This document shows, one piece after another, positions 1 through 7,622 of a stretch of 64,000 bases of DNA. The stretch's first letter is position 1. Every line of letters begins with the position of its first letter. The stretch is taken from the NCBI RefSeq assembly GCF_014202645.1, contig NZ_JACHHG010000009.1, forward strand, positions 111,741 to 175,740. The letters are read 5' to 3'. A model generated the notes under the pieces. The model had not been told where the DNA came from, searched no databases, and saw only the letters and a list, made by a program, of their open reading frames with translations. The translations under genes were made by a program, and so were the position numbers. The DNA is from Deinobacterium chartae (GTDB lineage: Bacteria; Deinococcota; Deinococci; Deinococcales; Deinococcaceae).

Positions 1-567
1 CTTGCGGACGCGGTCGGCGAAGATCTCCGCGCCCCCGCCCGGCATGGCGGCCAGTCCGGCGGCCTGCAGTTCGCGCAGCACCTCGAGGGTGGGTTTCTTG
101 CTGATCCGTGAGAGGTGTTCGATCTCGGCAGCGGTGAAGGCCTTGACCTGCAGGTCCGGAAAGGCTGCGCGCAGCTTGCCGACCATCTCCGGATAGAACG
201 ACCAGGGACGGTTGGGGTGATGGCCGCTGCTCATGTGCAGCTCGGTGATGCCCGGCTCGTACTTCTCGCGGACTTTGGCGACCACCGTGTCGGCGTCGTA
301 GTCCCAGGCGTGCGGGTCACCCTTGCGCGCGGCGAAGGCGCAGAAGGTGCAGCCGACGTAGCACAGGTTGGTGAACTCCAGGCGCAGCGAGTGTACGAAA
401 TAGGTCTTGTCCCCGTGCTGGCGGTTACGCACAAGGTCAGCCAGCCGCGCCAGGGTGTTTAAGTCGGGGGTGCGATAAAGGACCATCCCCTCCTCGAAGG
501 TGAGTCGCTCGCCGGCCTCGACCTTGGCGGCGATGGGGAGGAGTTGGGGGTCGCGAATCCACTTCAT
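1..567 (-). CDS. mqnE: Aminofutalosine synthase MqnE (3' part outside window)
   Basis: Radical SAM enzyme of the futalosine menaquinone pathway; the family makes aminofutalosine from a chorismate-derived enolpyruvyl benzoate and SAM. Only the first 189 codons lie in the window. The Fe-S cluster motif CxxxCxxC is visible as C69, C73 and C76 (CYVGCTFC), followed by ELHMSSGHHPNRPW and KAFTAAEIEHL, which fit MqnE better than its relative MqnC. The segment MPGGGAEIF near the edge is also typical of MqnE. The ATG is 6 nt downstream of a TAGGCT -10, so the mRNA is probably leaderless. Deinococcus and Thermus make menaquinone by this route. Confidence in family is high; MqnE over MqnC rests on the motifs named. 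Confidence 0.9.
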   Translation of the reverse strand, partial: MKWIRDPQLLPIAAKVEAGERLTFEEGMVLYRTPDLNTLARLADLVRNRQHGDKTYFVHSLRLEFTNLCYVGCTFCAFAARKGDPHAWDYDADTVVAKVREKYEPGITELHMSSGHHPNRPWSFYPEMVGKLRAAFPDLQVKAFTAAEIEHLSRISKKPTLEVLRELQAAGLAAMPGGGAEIFADRVRK

Positions 568-573
568 GATTCC

Positions 574-579
574 AGCCTA
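574..579 (-). promoter_or_regulatory. -10 element of mqnE
   Basis: TAGGCT ends 6 nt before the mqnE ATG, with no Shine-Dalgarno sequence between. A TTGAAC lies about 15 nt further upstream as a weak -35. The arrangement predicts a leaderless transcript. Confidence 0.5.
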
Positions 580-637
580 CCACCGCCGAATCCGGTTCAA
601 CGTCATTCTCGTTTCCAATTTCACAAGCGCACTTGCC

Positions 638-680
638 CCGTTGCAAAAGGGCGCGGCTTCGCCGCGCCCTTTTGCAACGG
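638..680 (-). terminator. Hairpin terminator after the ModA-like gene
   Basis: Perfect 20-bp inverted repeat (638-657 and 661-680) with a 3-nt loop. The core is an A4 run, a GC-rich arm, TTC, the complementary arm and a T4 run, so it can work in both directions. It begins at the base next to the stop codon at 681. Confidence 0.85.
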
Positions 681-1394
681 TCAGGGACGCGGGCCCTGAA
701 AACCGTAACGCCGCAAGATGGTACGCGCCCCCTCCCCCTCGAGGTAGCGGGCGAAATCGCGCACCTCGCCGCGGGCTTTGCCCTTGAGCACCGCCACCAC
801 CACCTCGAGCTGCGGGTAATCGCCGTTGATGACCAGCGAGCGGCCCTTGCTCTGCAGGCTGCGCCCGAGGGCCTGAAAATTGGGTACGATTGCCGCGTCC
901 GCCCGCAGCGCCGCCGCAGGCAGTTCGGAAATGCCCACACTCACCAGCTTGGGTCGCACCGCCTCGAGCACGCCTGCGCGCCGCAACACCTCGAGGGCCG
1001 CCTCGCCGTACGGCGAGGTCGCCGGGTCGGGCACGGCGATGGCGTGCACACCGATCCCGGTCAGGGCGCCCAAGTCCTCGAGGGGGACCGCGCTGCCCTT
1101 GGGCAGCCACAGCGCCAGCCGTCCCACCCCGATCACCCGGGTCTCGCCCGCCTCGAACAACGCGCGGTTGGCCCGAACGGTCCGCGCGTCACCGACCCAC
1201 AAGTCGGCCTCCTCGAGGTCACGCGGACCCACGGTCTCCGTAATGCTCAGACGTGCCTCGGGGTACGTCTGGCGATACATTCGCACTATTTCTTTGAAGG
1301 CGTCGTGCAGCTCGGCCGAAACTCCGGCACGAACCTCGGAAGCCCATGCCGCCGCGGTCAGCAGCAGCGCCAAGAGTGCTTGCAATAAACGCAT
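681..1394 (-). CDS. ModA-like ABC transporter substrate-binding protein
   Basis: 237-residue exported solute-binding protein resembling molybdate-binding ModA. Residues 1-18 form a signal peptide (two-residue basic start, Leu/Ala-rich core, AWA cleavage). The mature part has the ModA-type layout: an N-terminal lobe with AELHDAFKEI, a central ADLWVGDA segment, then the AVPDPATSPYGEAALEVLRRAG motif typical of the second lobe. No permease or ATPase gene is adjacent, so the partner transporter must be elsewhere, or the ligand may not be molybdate. The ATG is preceded by a GGGGAGAGGT ribosome site, and a TATAAT lies about 33 nt further up. Followed at once by a strong hairpin. Confidence 0.75.
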   Translation of the reverse strand: MRLLQALLALLLTAAAWASEVRAGVSAELHDAFKEIVRMYRQTYPEARLSITETVGPRDLEEADLWVGDARTVRANRALFEAGETRVIGVGRLALWLPKGSAVPLEDLGALTGIGVHAIAVPDPATSPYGEAALEVLRRAGVLEAVRPKLVSVGISELPAAALRADAAIVPNFQALGRSLQSKGRSLVINGDYPQLEVVVAVLKGKARGEVRDFARYLEGEGARTILRRYGFQGPRP

Positions 1395-1427
1395 ACCTCT
1401 CCCCGGGTCTCAGAGGACCACCGTAAG

Positions 1428-1433
1428 ATTATA
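1428..1433 (-). promoter_or_regulatory. -10 element of the ModA-like gene
   Basis: Perfect TATAAT on the minus strand, about 33 nt upstream of the ATG. No good -35 is visible at 17 nt. Confidence 0.5.
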
Positions 1434-1637
1434 GTCTGCGGGTGTCAGTCCCGTCCCTTGAGCTTTACCCTAGGCCGGAGGCAGCTTTTCTCGCATATGG
1501 CCGCTGCAGCAGCGGGTCACGCGACGGCTGGAGCCGCCTCCCGCCGAAGTGCACGCCTTGCAGGATCGGGCCAGCGGATGGGCACCGGCCACCAGGAAGC
1601 ACGCGGTACCATCCGAATTCCTCAAGCGGGCTGTTTT

Positions 1638-1673
1638 GAACCTTATATTCTGTTGTAACACAACACAAGGTTC
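1638..1673 (+). promoter_or_regulatory. Nested inverted repeat, candidate operator of the MBL lactonase-like gene
   Basis: Outer arms GAACCTT (1638-1644) and AAGGTTC (1667-1673) flank inner arms TGTTGT (1651-1656) and ACAACA (1660-1665). The site lies 19-54 nt before the start codon of the next gene, where a repressor would act. No regulator gene sits next to it. Confidence 0.45.
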
Positions 1674-1691
1674 GAGAACGGGAAGGAGCAT

Positions 1692-2393
1692 ATGAGCCAG
1701 AGCGCCGTGAAGCGTCTTTACCTGATGCAGGTCGGGTCCATGCCACAATACCAAATTCCGATTGTTTGCTACCTGCTGCAGACCGAGGACGGCAAAAACA
1801 TCCTGATTGACAGCGGCCTCCCGGAGATCATCCCCGAAGAAGCATCGGACTTTCAGAACGGCCAGGATGTGATCGAGCAGTTGGCAAGCATCGGCTTGAA
1901 ACCGGACGACATTCACATCGTCATTTCGACGCATTACGATCTCGACCATGCCGGAAGACACGCGGCCTTCACGAAGGCGCACTATGTCGTCCAGAGGGCG
2001 CACCATGCGGTTGCGGCGAGCAACCCACGTTTTGCGGCCACCCGACCCCAATGGGATCAGCCGATGGAGCGCATCCGGCTGGTGGACGGGGACACGGAAC
2101 TGCTGCCGGGGCTGGAGCTGATCGAGACGAGCGGGCATGTGCCGGGACATCAGTCGGTGCTGGTGCGGCTGCCCCAAACGGGGACGATTTTATTGCCGAT
2201 TGACGCGGTACCCTTCGGCGAGGGCTTTACCCGTGACGCGCAGGACGACGGGAGCCCCGACGCCGCAGCGATTCGCGCCAGCACCGTGAAGCTGCTTGAC
2301 CTGGCGGAACGGGAGCAGATCGGGTGGGTCATCTTCGGGCACGACGAGGCCCAGTGGGCAGGGCTGAACAAGCTGCCCGAGTATTACGAGTGA
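1692..2393 (+). CDS. MBL-fold hydrolase, N-acyl homoserine lactonase-like
   Basis: 233-residue metallo-beta-lactamase-fold protein resembling AHL lactonases. The metal motif is H81-Y-D83-L-D85-H86, so the second His of the usual HxHxDH is Asp here. Later ligands appear as the His in TSGHVPGHQ, the Asp in LLPIDAVPF and the His in FGHDEAQW. The ATG follows a GGAAGGAG ribosome site. The gene and its flanks (about 1217-2563) contain no CTCGAG and encode Leu-Glu as CTG-GAG, unlike neighbours, which suggests acquisition by transfer. A nested palindrome upstream may be its operator. Substrate is not certain; quorum-quenching lactonase is the closest family guess. Confidence 0.7.
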   Translation: MSQSAVKRLYLMQVGSMPQYQIPIVCYLLQTEDGKNILIDSGLPEIIPEEASDFQNGQDVIEQLASIGLKPDDIHIVISTHYDLDHAGRHAAFTKAHYVVQRAHHAVAASNPRFAATRPQWDQPMERIRLVDGDTELLPGLELIETSGHVPGHQSVLVRLPQTGTILLPIDAVPFGEGFTRDAQDDGSPDAAAIRASTVKLLDLAEREQIGWVIFGHDEAQWAGLNKLPEYYE

Positions 2394-2689
2394 GGCTATA
2401 AACCCCCAACCCCTTTCCCACCAGGACTACCGCCTGCAGGCGTCATGGGCTGAAGGGGCAGGTTCTGCCCAACGCGGCGACGGACACCACCCTGCGCGCC
2501 GCTTCCCCGTCCGGCTCCGCGCATGACCCGACGCTCTTTCGTCGCTCACACGTCATTCGACCCTCGAGATGCTGCATGAGCGCAAGGAAGGGGGTTGGCA
2601 CGCCTGGCGTCGCTCTGCGCTGCGCTCGCACCGGATTGCGGCCCTCTCCCGCCCGGCCCGACCCGACGTTCGCATGACCCAAGCGCGCC
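2394..2689. other. Intergenic stretch without a supported gene
   Basis: 296 bases between the stops of two convergent genes. Short open frames exist but have arginine- and proline-rich composition typical of antisense frames in high-GC DNA. No strong hairpin or RNA gene was seen. Confidence 0.4.
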
Positions 2690-4345
2690 CTAGCGCAGCC
2701 GCACCACCAGCGCCTCGTGCGGCGCCAACTCCAGCGCCTCGAGGGGCACCTCGCCCTCCCGTCGCACGCTGGAGAGCAGCACGCTCCCGGCCGCGCCCAG
2801 GCCCGGCAGGTGCAGCGTGCGCGCCGCGCCCCCGAAGTTCAGCGCCACCAGCACGGTCCCCACCTCGAGCGAGCGGGTGTAAACGAACACGTCGTCGAAA
2901 CCCGCCTCGAGCGAGTGGTACGCTCCGGCCACCAGTTCCGGCGTGACGGCCCGCAAGCGGGTCAGGGCCCGGAAGTAGTTCAGCAGCGAATTGGGGTCGC
3001 GGTCCTGCAGCGCCACGTTCACGGTCCGGTAGTCCTCGGCCAGCGGCAGCCACGGCTCGCGCGTGGAAAAACCGGCGAAATCGGCGTCGCTCCACTGCAT
3101 CGGCGTGCGCTCCGGGTCACGGCTGGCGGCCTTCACGCCCGGCTGCCGCAGGCCCGCCGGGTCCTGCACGCGCTCGGGCGGGATATCCACGTCGGCCATG
3201 CCGATCTCGTCGCCGTAGTACACGGTGGGCGTTCCCCGCAGGGTCAGCAGCAGCGTGGTCGCCACCCGCGCCTGCTCGCGCCCGAAACGGCTCAGCACCC
3301 GGGGCTGGTCGTGATTGCCCAGCACCCAGTTCGGCCAGCCCTCGCCCACCAGCGCGTCGTAGCGGTCGGCTTGCGCACGAATCTTGCGGGCGTCCCACCC
3401 GGTCTGGGTCAGGATGAAGTTAAAGGGCATGTGGCACTCGGGGGCCTCGGCCGAACCGTAGTAGGTCACCAGCCGCTCGAAGGGCAGGTAGATCTCGCCC
3501 ACCATGGTGCGCTCGCGGCCCCGTGCGCTGTACTCGTCCAGCAGCGCCCGCATCTCGGCGATGTAACGGTGGGTCTCGGGCAGATCCTGGGTGTAGGGGT
3601 GCAGCAGCTGGTGGTGCGGGGGCATACCCGGACGGAAATCCGGGTTGATCGGCTCGTCACGCAGCGCCTCGTCCTTGCCCAGCAACCAGATCACATCCAC
3701 CCGGAAGCCGTCCACACCTCGGTCCAGCCAGAAACGCATCGCGTCCGCAATGGCCGCGCGCACCTCGGGATTGCGCCAGTTCAGCTCGGGCTGCTGCGGC
3801 AGGAACTGGTGCAGGTAATACTGCCCGCTCGCCTCGTCCAGGGTCCAGGCCGGTCCGCCAAAAAACGACAGCCAGTTGTTCGGCCGCCGACCGTTCTCCT
3901 TGGGGTCCGCCCAGACATACCAGTCACGCTTGGGGTTGTCACGCGAACTGCGCGCCTCGAGGAACCAGGGATGCTGGTCCGAGGTGTGGTTGGGAACGAG
4001 GTCCAGCAGCACGTGCAACCCGCGCGCGTGCGCCGCCTCGAGCAGCGCGTCGAAGTCGGCCAGACTGCCAAACAGCGGGTCCACGCCGGTATAGTCGGCC
4101 ACGTCGTAGCCGAAATCGGCCATCGGGGAGGGGAAAATCGGAGAGAGCCAGATGGCTGCGATGCCCAGCGAGGCCAGGTAATCGAGCCTCGAGGTGATCC
4201 CCCGCAGGTCGCCCACGCCGTCGCCGTTTGCGTCCATGAACGAGCGCGGGTAAATCTGGTAAATGATTCCGCGCTGCCACCATTTCAGGCCTCGCAGGGC
4301 AGGATGCGCGGGTTCGACCGGAACGGACGAGGCATGCGGGTCCAT
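2690..4345 (-). CDS. GH13 alpha-glucosidase / oligo-1,6-glucosidase
   Basis: 551-residue cytoplasmic glycoside hydrolase of family 13 that would release glucose from alpha-linked oligosaccharides. The (beta/alpha)8 barrel starts at WWQRGIIYQIYPRSF (about 22-36). Conserved regions are visible: DLVPNHTSDQHPWF (115-128), GFRVDVIW with nucleophile D217, MVGEIYLP with acid/base E284, and LGNHDQPR with D346. The C-terminal beta domain ends in APHEALVVRLR. No signal peptide. The length matches alpha-glucosidases of the trehalose-synthase/oligo-1,6-glucosidase branch. No sugar transporter gene is adjacent. The ATG lies 7 nt from a TAAACT -10. Confidence 0.92.
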   Translation of the reverse strand: MDPHASSVPVEPAHPALRGLKWWQRGIIYQIYPRSFMDANGDGVGDLRGITSRLDYLASLGIAAIWLSPIFPSPMADFGYDVADYTGVDPLFGSLADFDALLEAAHARGLHVLLDLVPNHTSDQHPWFLEARSSRDNPKRDWYVWADPKENGRRPNNWLSFFGGPAWTLDEASGQYYLHQFLPQQPELNWRNPEVRAAIADAMRFWLDRGVDGFRVDVIWLLGKDEALRDEPINPDFRPGMPPHHQLLHPYTQDLPETHRYIAEMRALLDEYSARGRERTMVGEIYLPFERLVTYYGSAEAPECHMPFNFILTQTGWDARKIRAQADRYDALVGEGWPNWVLGNHDQPRVLSRFGREQARVATTLLLTLRGTPTVYYGDEIGMADVDIPPERVQDPAGLRQPGVKAASRDPERTPMQWSDADFAGFSTREPWLPLAEDYRTVNVALQDRDPNSLLNYFRALTRLRAVTPELVAGAYHSLEAGFDDVFVYTRSLEVGTVLVALNFGGAARTLHLPGLGAAGSVLLSSVRREGEVPLEALELAPHEALVVRLR

Positions 4346-4352
4346 GCGCCGC

Positions 4353-4358
4353 AGTTTA
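4353..4358 (-). promoter_or_regulatory. -10 element of the GH13 gene
   Basis: TAAACT ends 7 nt before the ATG and no ribosome site lies between, so the transcript is probably leaderless. Confidence 0.5.
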
Positions 4359-4416
4359 ACAAGGGGGCCGTGAGCGCGGATGGGAGGCAGCGGAACGAAT
4401 CGCTAAGGCTTCGGCC

Positions 4417-5580
4417 TTACTCGGCGTCAGCGCCCAGACGCACGGTGATGTCGGCTCCCAGCACGCCCTCGCCCGAAGCGTACGCCTCACCTACGCCAAG
4501 ATCGCGCGCCACCTGGCGGGCCGGCTCGAGCCCCTGCCTCGAGAACACCGCCGTGCGGCTCTCGTCGCCGCTCGCCATCCGCGTGATCCAGACGTTGCGG
4601 TAGCCGAGCGACAGCAGCCGCTCGCGGGCCCGGTGAGCCGCTCCATCCGGCGCTCCCACGTTGACCACCGCGACGCCGAAACTGTGGACATCGGTCTGCG
4701 TGTCCCGGCTGCCGAACCGGGTCTGAACCAGCCGGGCGATGCCATCACGGTCCGGGATCCAGTACGACGCCCCGCCCACGTTTCCAAAATTCCCCGGCAG
4801 CAGCGAAGATTCGAGTTGCGGACGGTGCAGCAGGGCACCCAGCACGTACCCCACATCCACCCGGGTCAGGTTGGTGCGCAAGTTCCGCTCAGCCGCCCCC
4901 ACCGCCTTTGGCAGCCGCAACAGCCCAGCCGGGCTGAGAGCCCGCGCGGCCAGATCACGCATGAAGCCCTGCTGGCGCTGCACACGCCCGATGTCGCCCA
5001 GCGCGTCGTAACGAAAACGCAAGTAGCCCTCGGCCTGCTCCCCGCTGAGGTGCTGACGTCCCTTCTTGAGGTCGATGCGCAGGCCCGCCGCCGTGTCGGT
5101 GTACTTCATGTCCTGCGGCACGTACACCTCTACCCCGCCCAGCGCGTCGGTGATCTCGCGCAGCGCATCCAGGCTCAGCAGCGCGTAGCCGCGCAGTTCC
5201 AGTCCGGTCAGGTTCTCCAGCGCTCCCATCAAGGCCTGCGGCCCCAGGTGGACATTGGCCGCGTTCACCTTGCCCCAGCCGTAACCGGGCGTGTTCACCA
5301 TGGTGTCCCGCGGCACCGACAGCAAGCGCAGGCCCTGCCCGCCCGGCCGCACCTGCACGATCAAGATGGTGTCGGTCAGGCCCCGGAAGTCTTCGGGAGC
5401 CCGGGTGTGATGCCCCGAGTACTTGGGCGTCACCCCGGCTACCAGGTAGTTCAGCGGCCGGGGCGGCTCGGCAGGCAGAGCCGCGTACCGCGACAGGGCG
5501 GGAGCGGCAGGGGCGAGATAGGCCAGCAGCCCGGCGAGGAGCAGCAAGACGGCGAGGGCGAGGGCCTTGGCAAGACGCAT
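4417..5580 (-). CDS. LCP (LytR-CpsA-Psr) family cell-wall polymer ligase
   Basis: 387-residue membrane-anchored enzyme of the family that transfers lipid-linked glycopolymers onto peptidoglycan. One N-terminal membrane segment (about 5-24) precedes the LCP domain (about 45-210). This has DTILIVQV, the LSVPRDTMV motif and RFRYDALGDIGRVQRQQ, whose Asp and Arg residues bind the pyrophosphate-lipid substrate. A LytR_C domain follows at about 290-385 (VAVVNVGAPDGAA, then GLEPARQVARDLGV). The pairing with csaB and SLH-type wall modification elsewhere in the window fits a role in secondary wall polymer attachment. The ATG is 9 nt from a TATAGT -10. Confidence 0.9.
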   Translation of the reverse strand: MRLAKALALAVLLLLAGLLAYLAPAAPALSRYAALPAEPPRPLNYLVAGVTPKYSGHHTRAPEDFRGLTDTILIVQVRPGGQGLRLLSVPRDTMVNTPGYGWGKVNAANVHLGPQALMGALENLTGLELRGYALLSLDALREITDALGGVEVYVPQDMKYTDTAAGLRIDLKKGRQHLSGEQAEGYLRFRYDALGDIGRVQRQQGFMRDLAARALSPAGLLRLPKAVGAAERNLRTNLTRVDVGYVLGALLHRPQLESSLLPGNFGNVGGASYWIPDRDGIARLVQTRFGSRDTQTDVHSFGVAVVNVGAPDGAAHRARERLLSLGYRNVWITRMASGDESRTAVFSRQGLEPARQVARDLGVGEAYASGEGVLGADITVRLGADAE

Positions 5581-5589
5581 AACGCCCCA

Positions 5590-5595
5590 ACTATA
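5590..5595 (-). promoter_or_regulatory. -10 element of the LCP gene
   Basis: TATAGT on the minus strand, ending 9 nt before the ATG; leaderless or near-leaderless layout. Confidence 0.5.
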
Positions 5596-5738
5596 GGGGA
5601 AAACGGCGCGTGTTTGGGCCGAAGGTCATAAGCAAGTCCGCTTCGGGCAAAACAGCCCAATCCTCATTCTTCCGGTCAACTGCCCCTCGAGGGTCAGGAC
5701 TCCCCGCACCACGCGGGCAGGCTTCCTCGAGGGGCCCT

Positions 5739-5770
5739 GCCCCACGGCACGCCAGCCCCACGGCACGCCA
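5739..5770. repeat. Perfect 16-bp tandem duplication
   Basis: The unit GCCCCACGGCACGCCA occurs twice without a gap, between the LCP gene and the terminator of the first subtilase. Function unknown; probably slippage. Confidence 0.8.
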
Positions 5771-5801
5771 GGAGGTGCCCGGCGTTAAACCGGGCACCTC
5801 C
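5771..5801 (-). terminator. Hairpin terminator of the first subtilase gene
   Basis: Perfect 12-bp stem (5771-5782 and 5790-5801) with a 7-nt loop, 10 nt beyond the stop codon at 5812. No T-tract follows, so efficiency is uncertain. Confidence 0.65.
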
Positions 5802-5811
5802 TGCGGGTGGC

Positions 5812-7497
5812 TCAGTCGTTGGTCTGGATGTTCCGGTTGACTTCGCGCATCTGCTCGGTCAACGTCACCTGCGCGCTGCCGGTGGCGTTGTAATCCGAGG
5901 TCTGCTGACCGGTCTTCTCGTTGAAGGCCGGACCGATCTTGGCCTCGAGGGTATAGGTGCCGTAGGGCAGCCTCAGCTCGTAGGTGGCGCGGTTGTCACC
6001 GCTGTACATGGTGGTGTTGAAGGTGCGTACCACCTGACCGTTCTGCCGGGCGACCACCTGCACCGGGTAGCGGTTGCGGGTATCTTCGGGCGGCGGCGTA
6101 GGGCTGTCGATGCGCTCGAGGGCGGCGCGGGCATCGAGGCGGCCAGCACCGACTGCCGGGTCGGCGCCCAGGTCCCGGGCCGATTCCTTGAGGGCTGCGC
6201 GGATCTGCTTGGCGGTCAGGTTGGGCTTGTAGGCGCGCATCAGCGCGGCCACACCGGAGACCTGCGGGGCGGCCTCGGAGGTACCGGCGCGGCCCTCGTA
6301 GCCGGTGGGGTTGGCCGAAAGGCTCAGGATGCAGTCTCCCGCCGAGCAGTCGGGGTTAGTACCGCCGGGAGCAACGAGGTCCACCGAGCGTTCGCCGCTG
6401 CGCGGGCGCGCCGAGTAGCTGGTCAGGTTGTCATTTTTATCCACCGCGCCCACCGCGATGACGTTGGAGTCGCTGGCCGGGTAGTACAGGCCGACGTTGG
6501 GCTGGTTCCCCGCCGAGGCGACCAGCAGCACATCCTTCTCGTTGTAGGCGCGGTTGATGGCGTCCTTGAGGGCCGCGTCCGGGGCATCATCGTCTTGAAG
6601 GATGAAGCCCAGCGACATGTTGATGACCTTTGCGCCCTGGTCCACGGCGTAGTTGATGCCCTTGACCAGCGCGACCGTATCGGCCGAGGGGGCTCCGCCG
6701 CCCGCCTGCTGCCCGAACACCTTGATGGGCAAGATGTTGGCACCGCTCCAGGTCAGACCGGCGATGCCCTTGGCGTTGTTGGTGGCCGCCCCGATGATGC
6801 CGATGCTGTGCGTCCCGTGGCCCCGGAAGTCCGAGGAGGTGATCTCGCTGGGATCGTTGTCCTCGCCCACACAGTTGAAGTTGGCGTCGAGCTGCGGGCA
6901 GAAATCCTTGCCGCCGCTCGCCAGACGTCCGACCAGGTCCTCGTGGTTGGCGGTCACGCCGGTATCGAGCACGGCCACCTTGGCTCCGGTCGGGTTGGCC
7001 TGCCCCTTGGACTGCAGGTAGTCCCAGGCTTCGGTCGCGCGAATCTGGGTCAGGTAACGCTGCTTGTAGCCCTCCACCGAGCCCGGGGTACCGGGCACAC
7101 CCGGGTCATTGGGCAGGGCCAGCGGCTGGTACAGGTAGTTCGGCTGCACCACGAAACCCTGGGCCCGCAGTTCGGCGAACAGTTCCTGGTCGGTCTTGCC
7201 CGCTGGCGTGCGTACCGACACCAGGCCGTCGGCCACGGTCTGGGGGTTCAGGGCGCTCAGAGCGGCAAGCTTGGACTGCGCATAGAGTCCGCCCGACCGA
7301 AAGCTCACCAGCAACTGCCCCTGCGCACGCGGAGCGTCCCAGCGCGGCTCCAACTGCTCCGGTTCGGGGTTGGAAAACAAAACGGCGCCGCCCGGCGCAA
7401 GCACGTACCCGCTCACCTTGGCGGGAGCGTTCAGCTCACCGCCGCCGCACGCCGCGAGCAGCAGCGGCCCTGCCAGCATCATCCAGAACTTTTTCAT
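5812..7497 (-). CDS. Secreted subtilisin-like serine protease, lipoprotein (S8)
   Basis: 561-residue S8 protease. A lipoprotein signal ends in LAAC with C17 as the lipidated residue. A propeptide-like segment follows (about 60-125), then the catalytic domain with D178 (VAVLDTGV), H230 (GHGTHSIGI), oxyanion N331 (ASAGNQPN) and S407 (GTSEAAPQVSG). The last 100 residues form a beta-rich domain after a PTPPPEDT linker. The adjacent upstream gene encodes a second S8 lipoprotein with a different N-terminal region, so this is a paralogous tandem. Likely anchored in the envelope and degrading external protein. A CACAAT -10 lies 6 nt before the ATG. Confidence 0.93.
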   Translation of the reverse strand: MKKFWMMLAGPLLLAACGGGELNAPAKVSGYVLAPGGAVLFSNPEPEQLEPRWDAPRAQGQLLVSFRSGGLYAQSKLAALSALNPQTVADGLVSVRTPAGKTDQELFAELRAQGFVVQPNYLYQPLALPNDPGVPGTPGSVEGYKQRYLTQIRATEAWDYLQSKGQANPTGAKVAVLDTGVTANHEDLVGRLASGGKDFCPQLDANFNCVGEDNDPSEITSSDFRGHGTHSIGIIGAATNNAKGIAGLTWSGANILPIKVFGQQAGGGAPSADTVALVKGINYAVDQGAKVINMSLGFILQDDDAPDAALKDAINRAYNEKDVLLVASAGNQPNVGLYYPASDSNVIAVGAVDKNDNLTSYSARPRSGERSVDLVAPGGTNPDCSAGDCILSLSANPTGYEGRAGTSEAAPQVSGVAALMRAYKPNLTAKQIRAALKESARDLGADPAVGAGRLDARAALERIDSPTPPPEDTRNRYPVQVVARQNGQVVRTFNTTMYSGDNRATYELRLPYGTYTLEAKIGPAFNEKTGQQTSDYNATGSAQVTLTEQMREVNRNIQTND

Positions 7498-7503
7498 GGT
7501 TCT

Positions 7504-7509
7504 ATTGTG
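7504..7509 (-). promoter_or_regulatory. -10 element of the first subtilase gene
   Basis: CACAAT ends 6 nt before the ATG; leaderless layout. Confidence 0.4.
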
Positions 7510-7560
7510 ACCATCTGCAATCTGACGCCGCGTGAGCCTGCACTTAAGGGTCAGGGAAAG

Positions 7561-7596
7561 CTTGAGCGGCTTTCCCGCACAGGAAAGCCGCTCAAG
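7561..7596 (-). terminator. Hairpin terminator of the second subtilase gene
   Basis: Perfect 15-bp stem (7561-7575 and 7582-7596) with a 6-nt loop, 26 nt past the stop codon at 7623. It separates the two protease genes into independent transcripts. Confidence 0.75.
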
Positions 7597-7622
7597 CCGC
7601 GTTTTACCGATCCTTTAAAACC

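Noticed and set aside
638..680. Perfect 20-bp inverted repeat as a possible insertion-sequence end
   Set aside because: Single copy in the window, beside a stop codon, with A/T runs of a bidirectional terminator; no transposase nearby.
2443..2682. 79-codon minus-strand open frame between the lactonase-like and GH13 genes
   Set aside because: Arginine- and cysteine-scattered composition, no ribosome site or -10, no recognisable motif; looks like chance in high-GC DNA.
5591..5797. 68-codon minus-strand open frame upstream of the LCP gene
   Set aside because: It covers a tandem duplication and half of a hairpin terminator and has no coding character.
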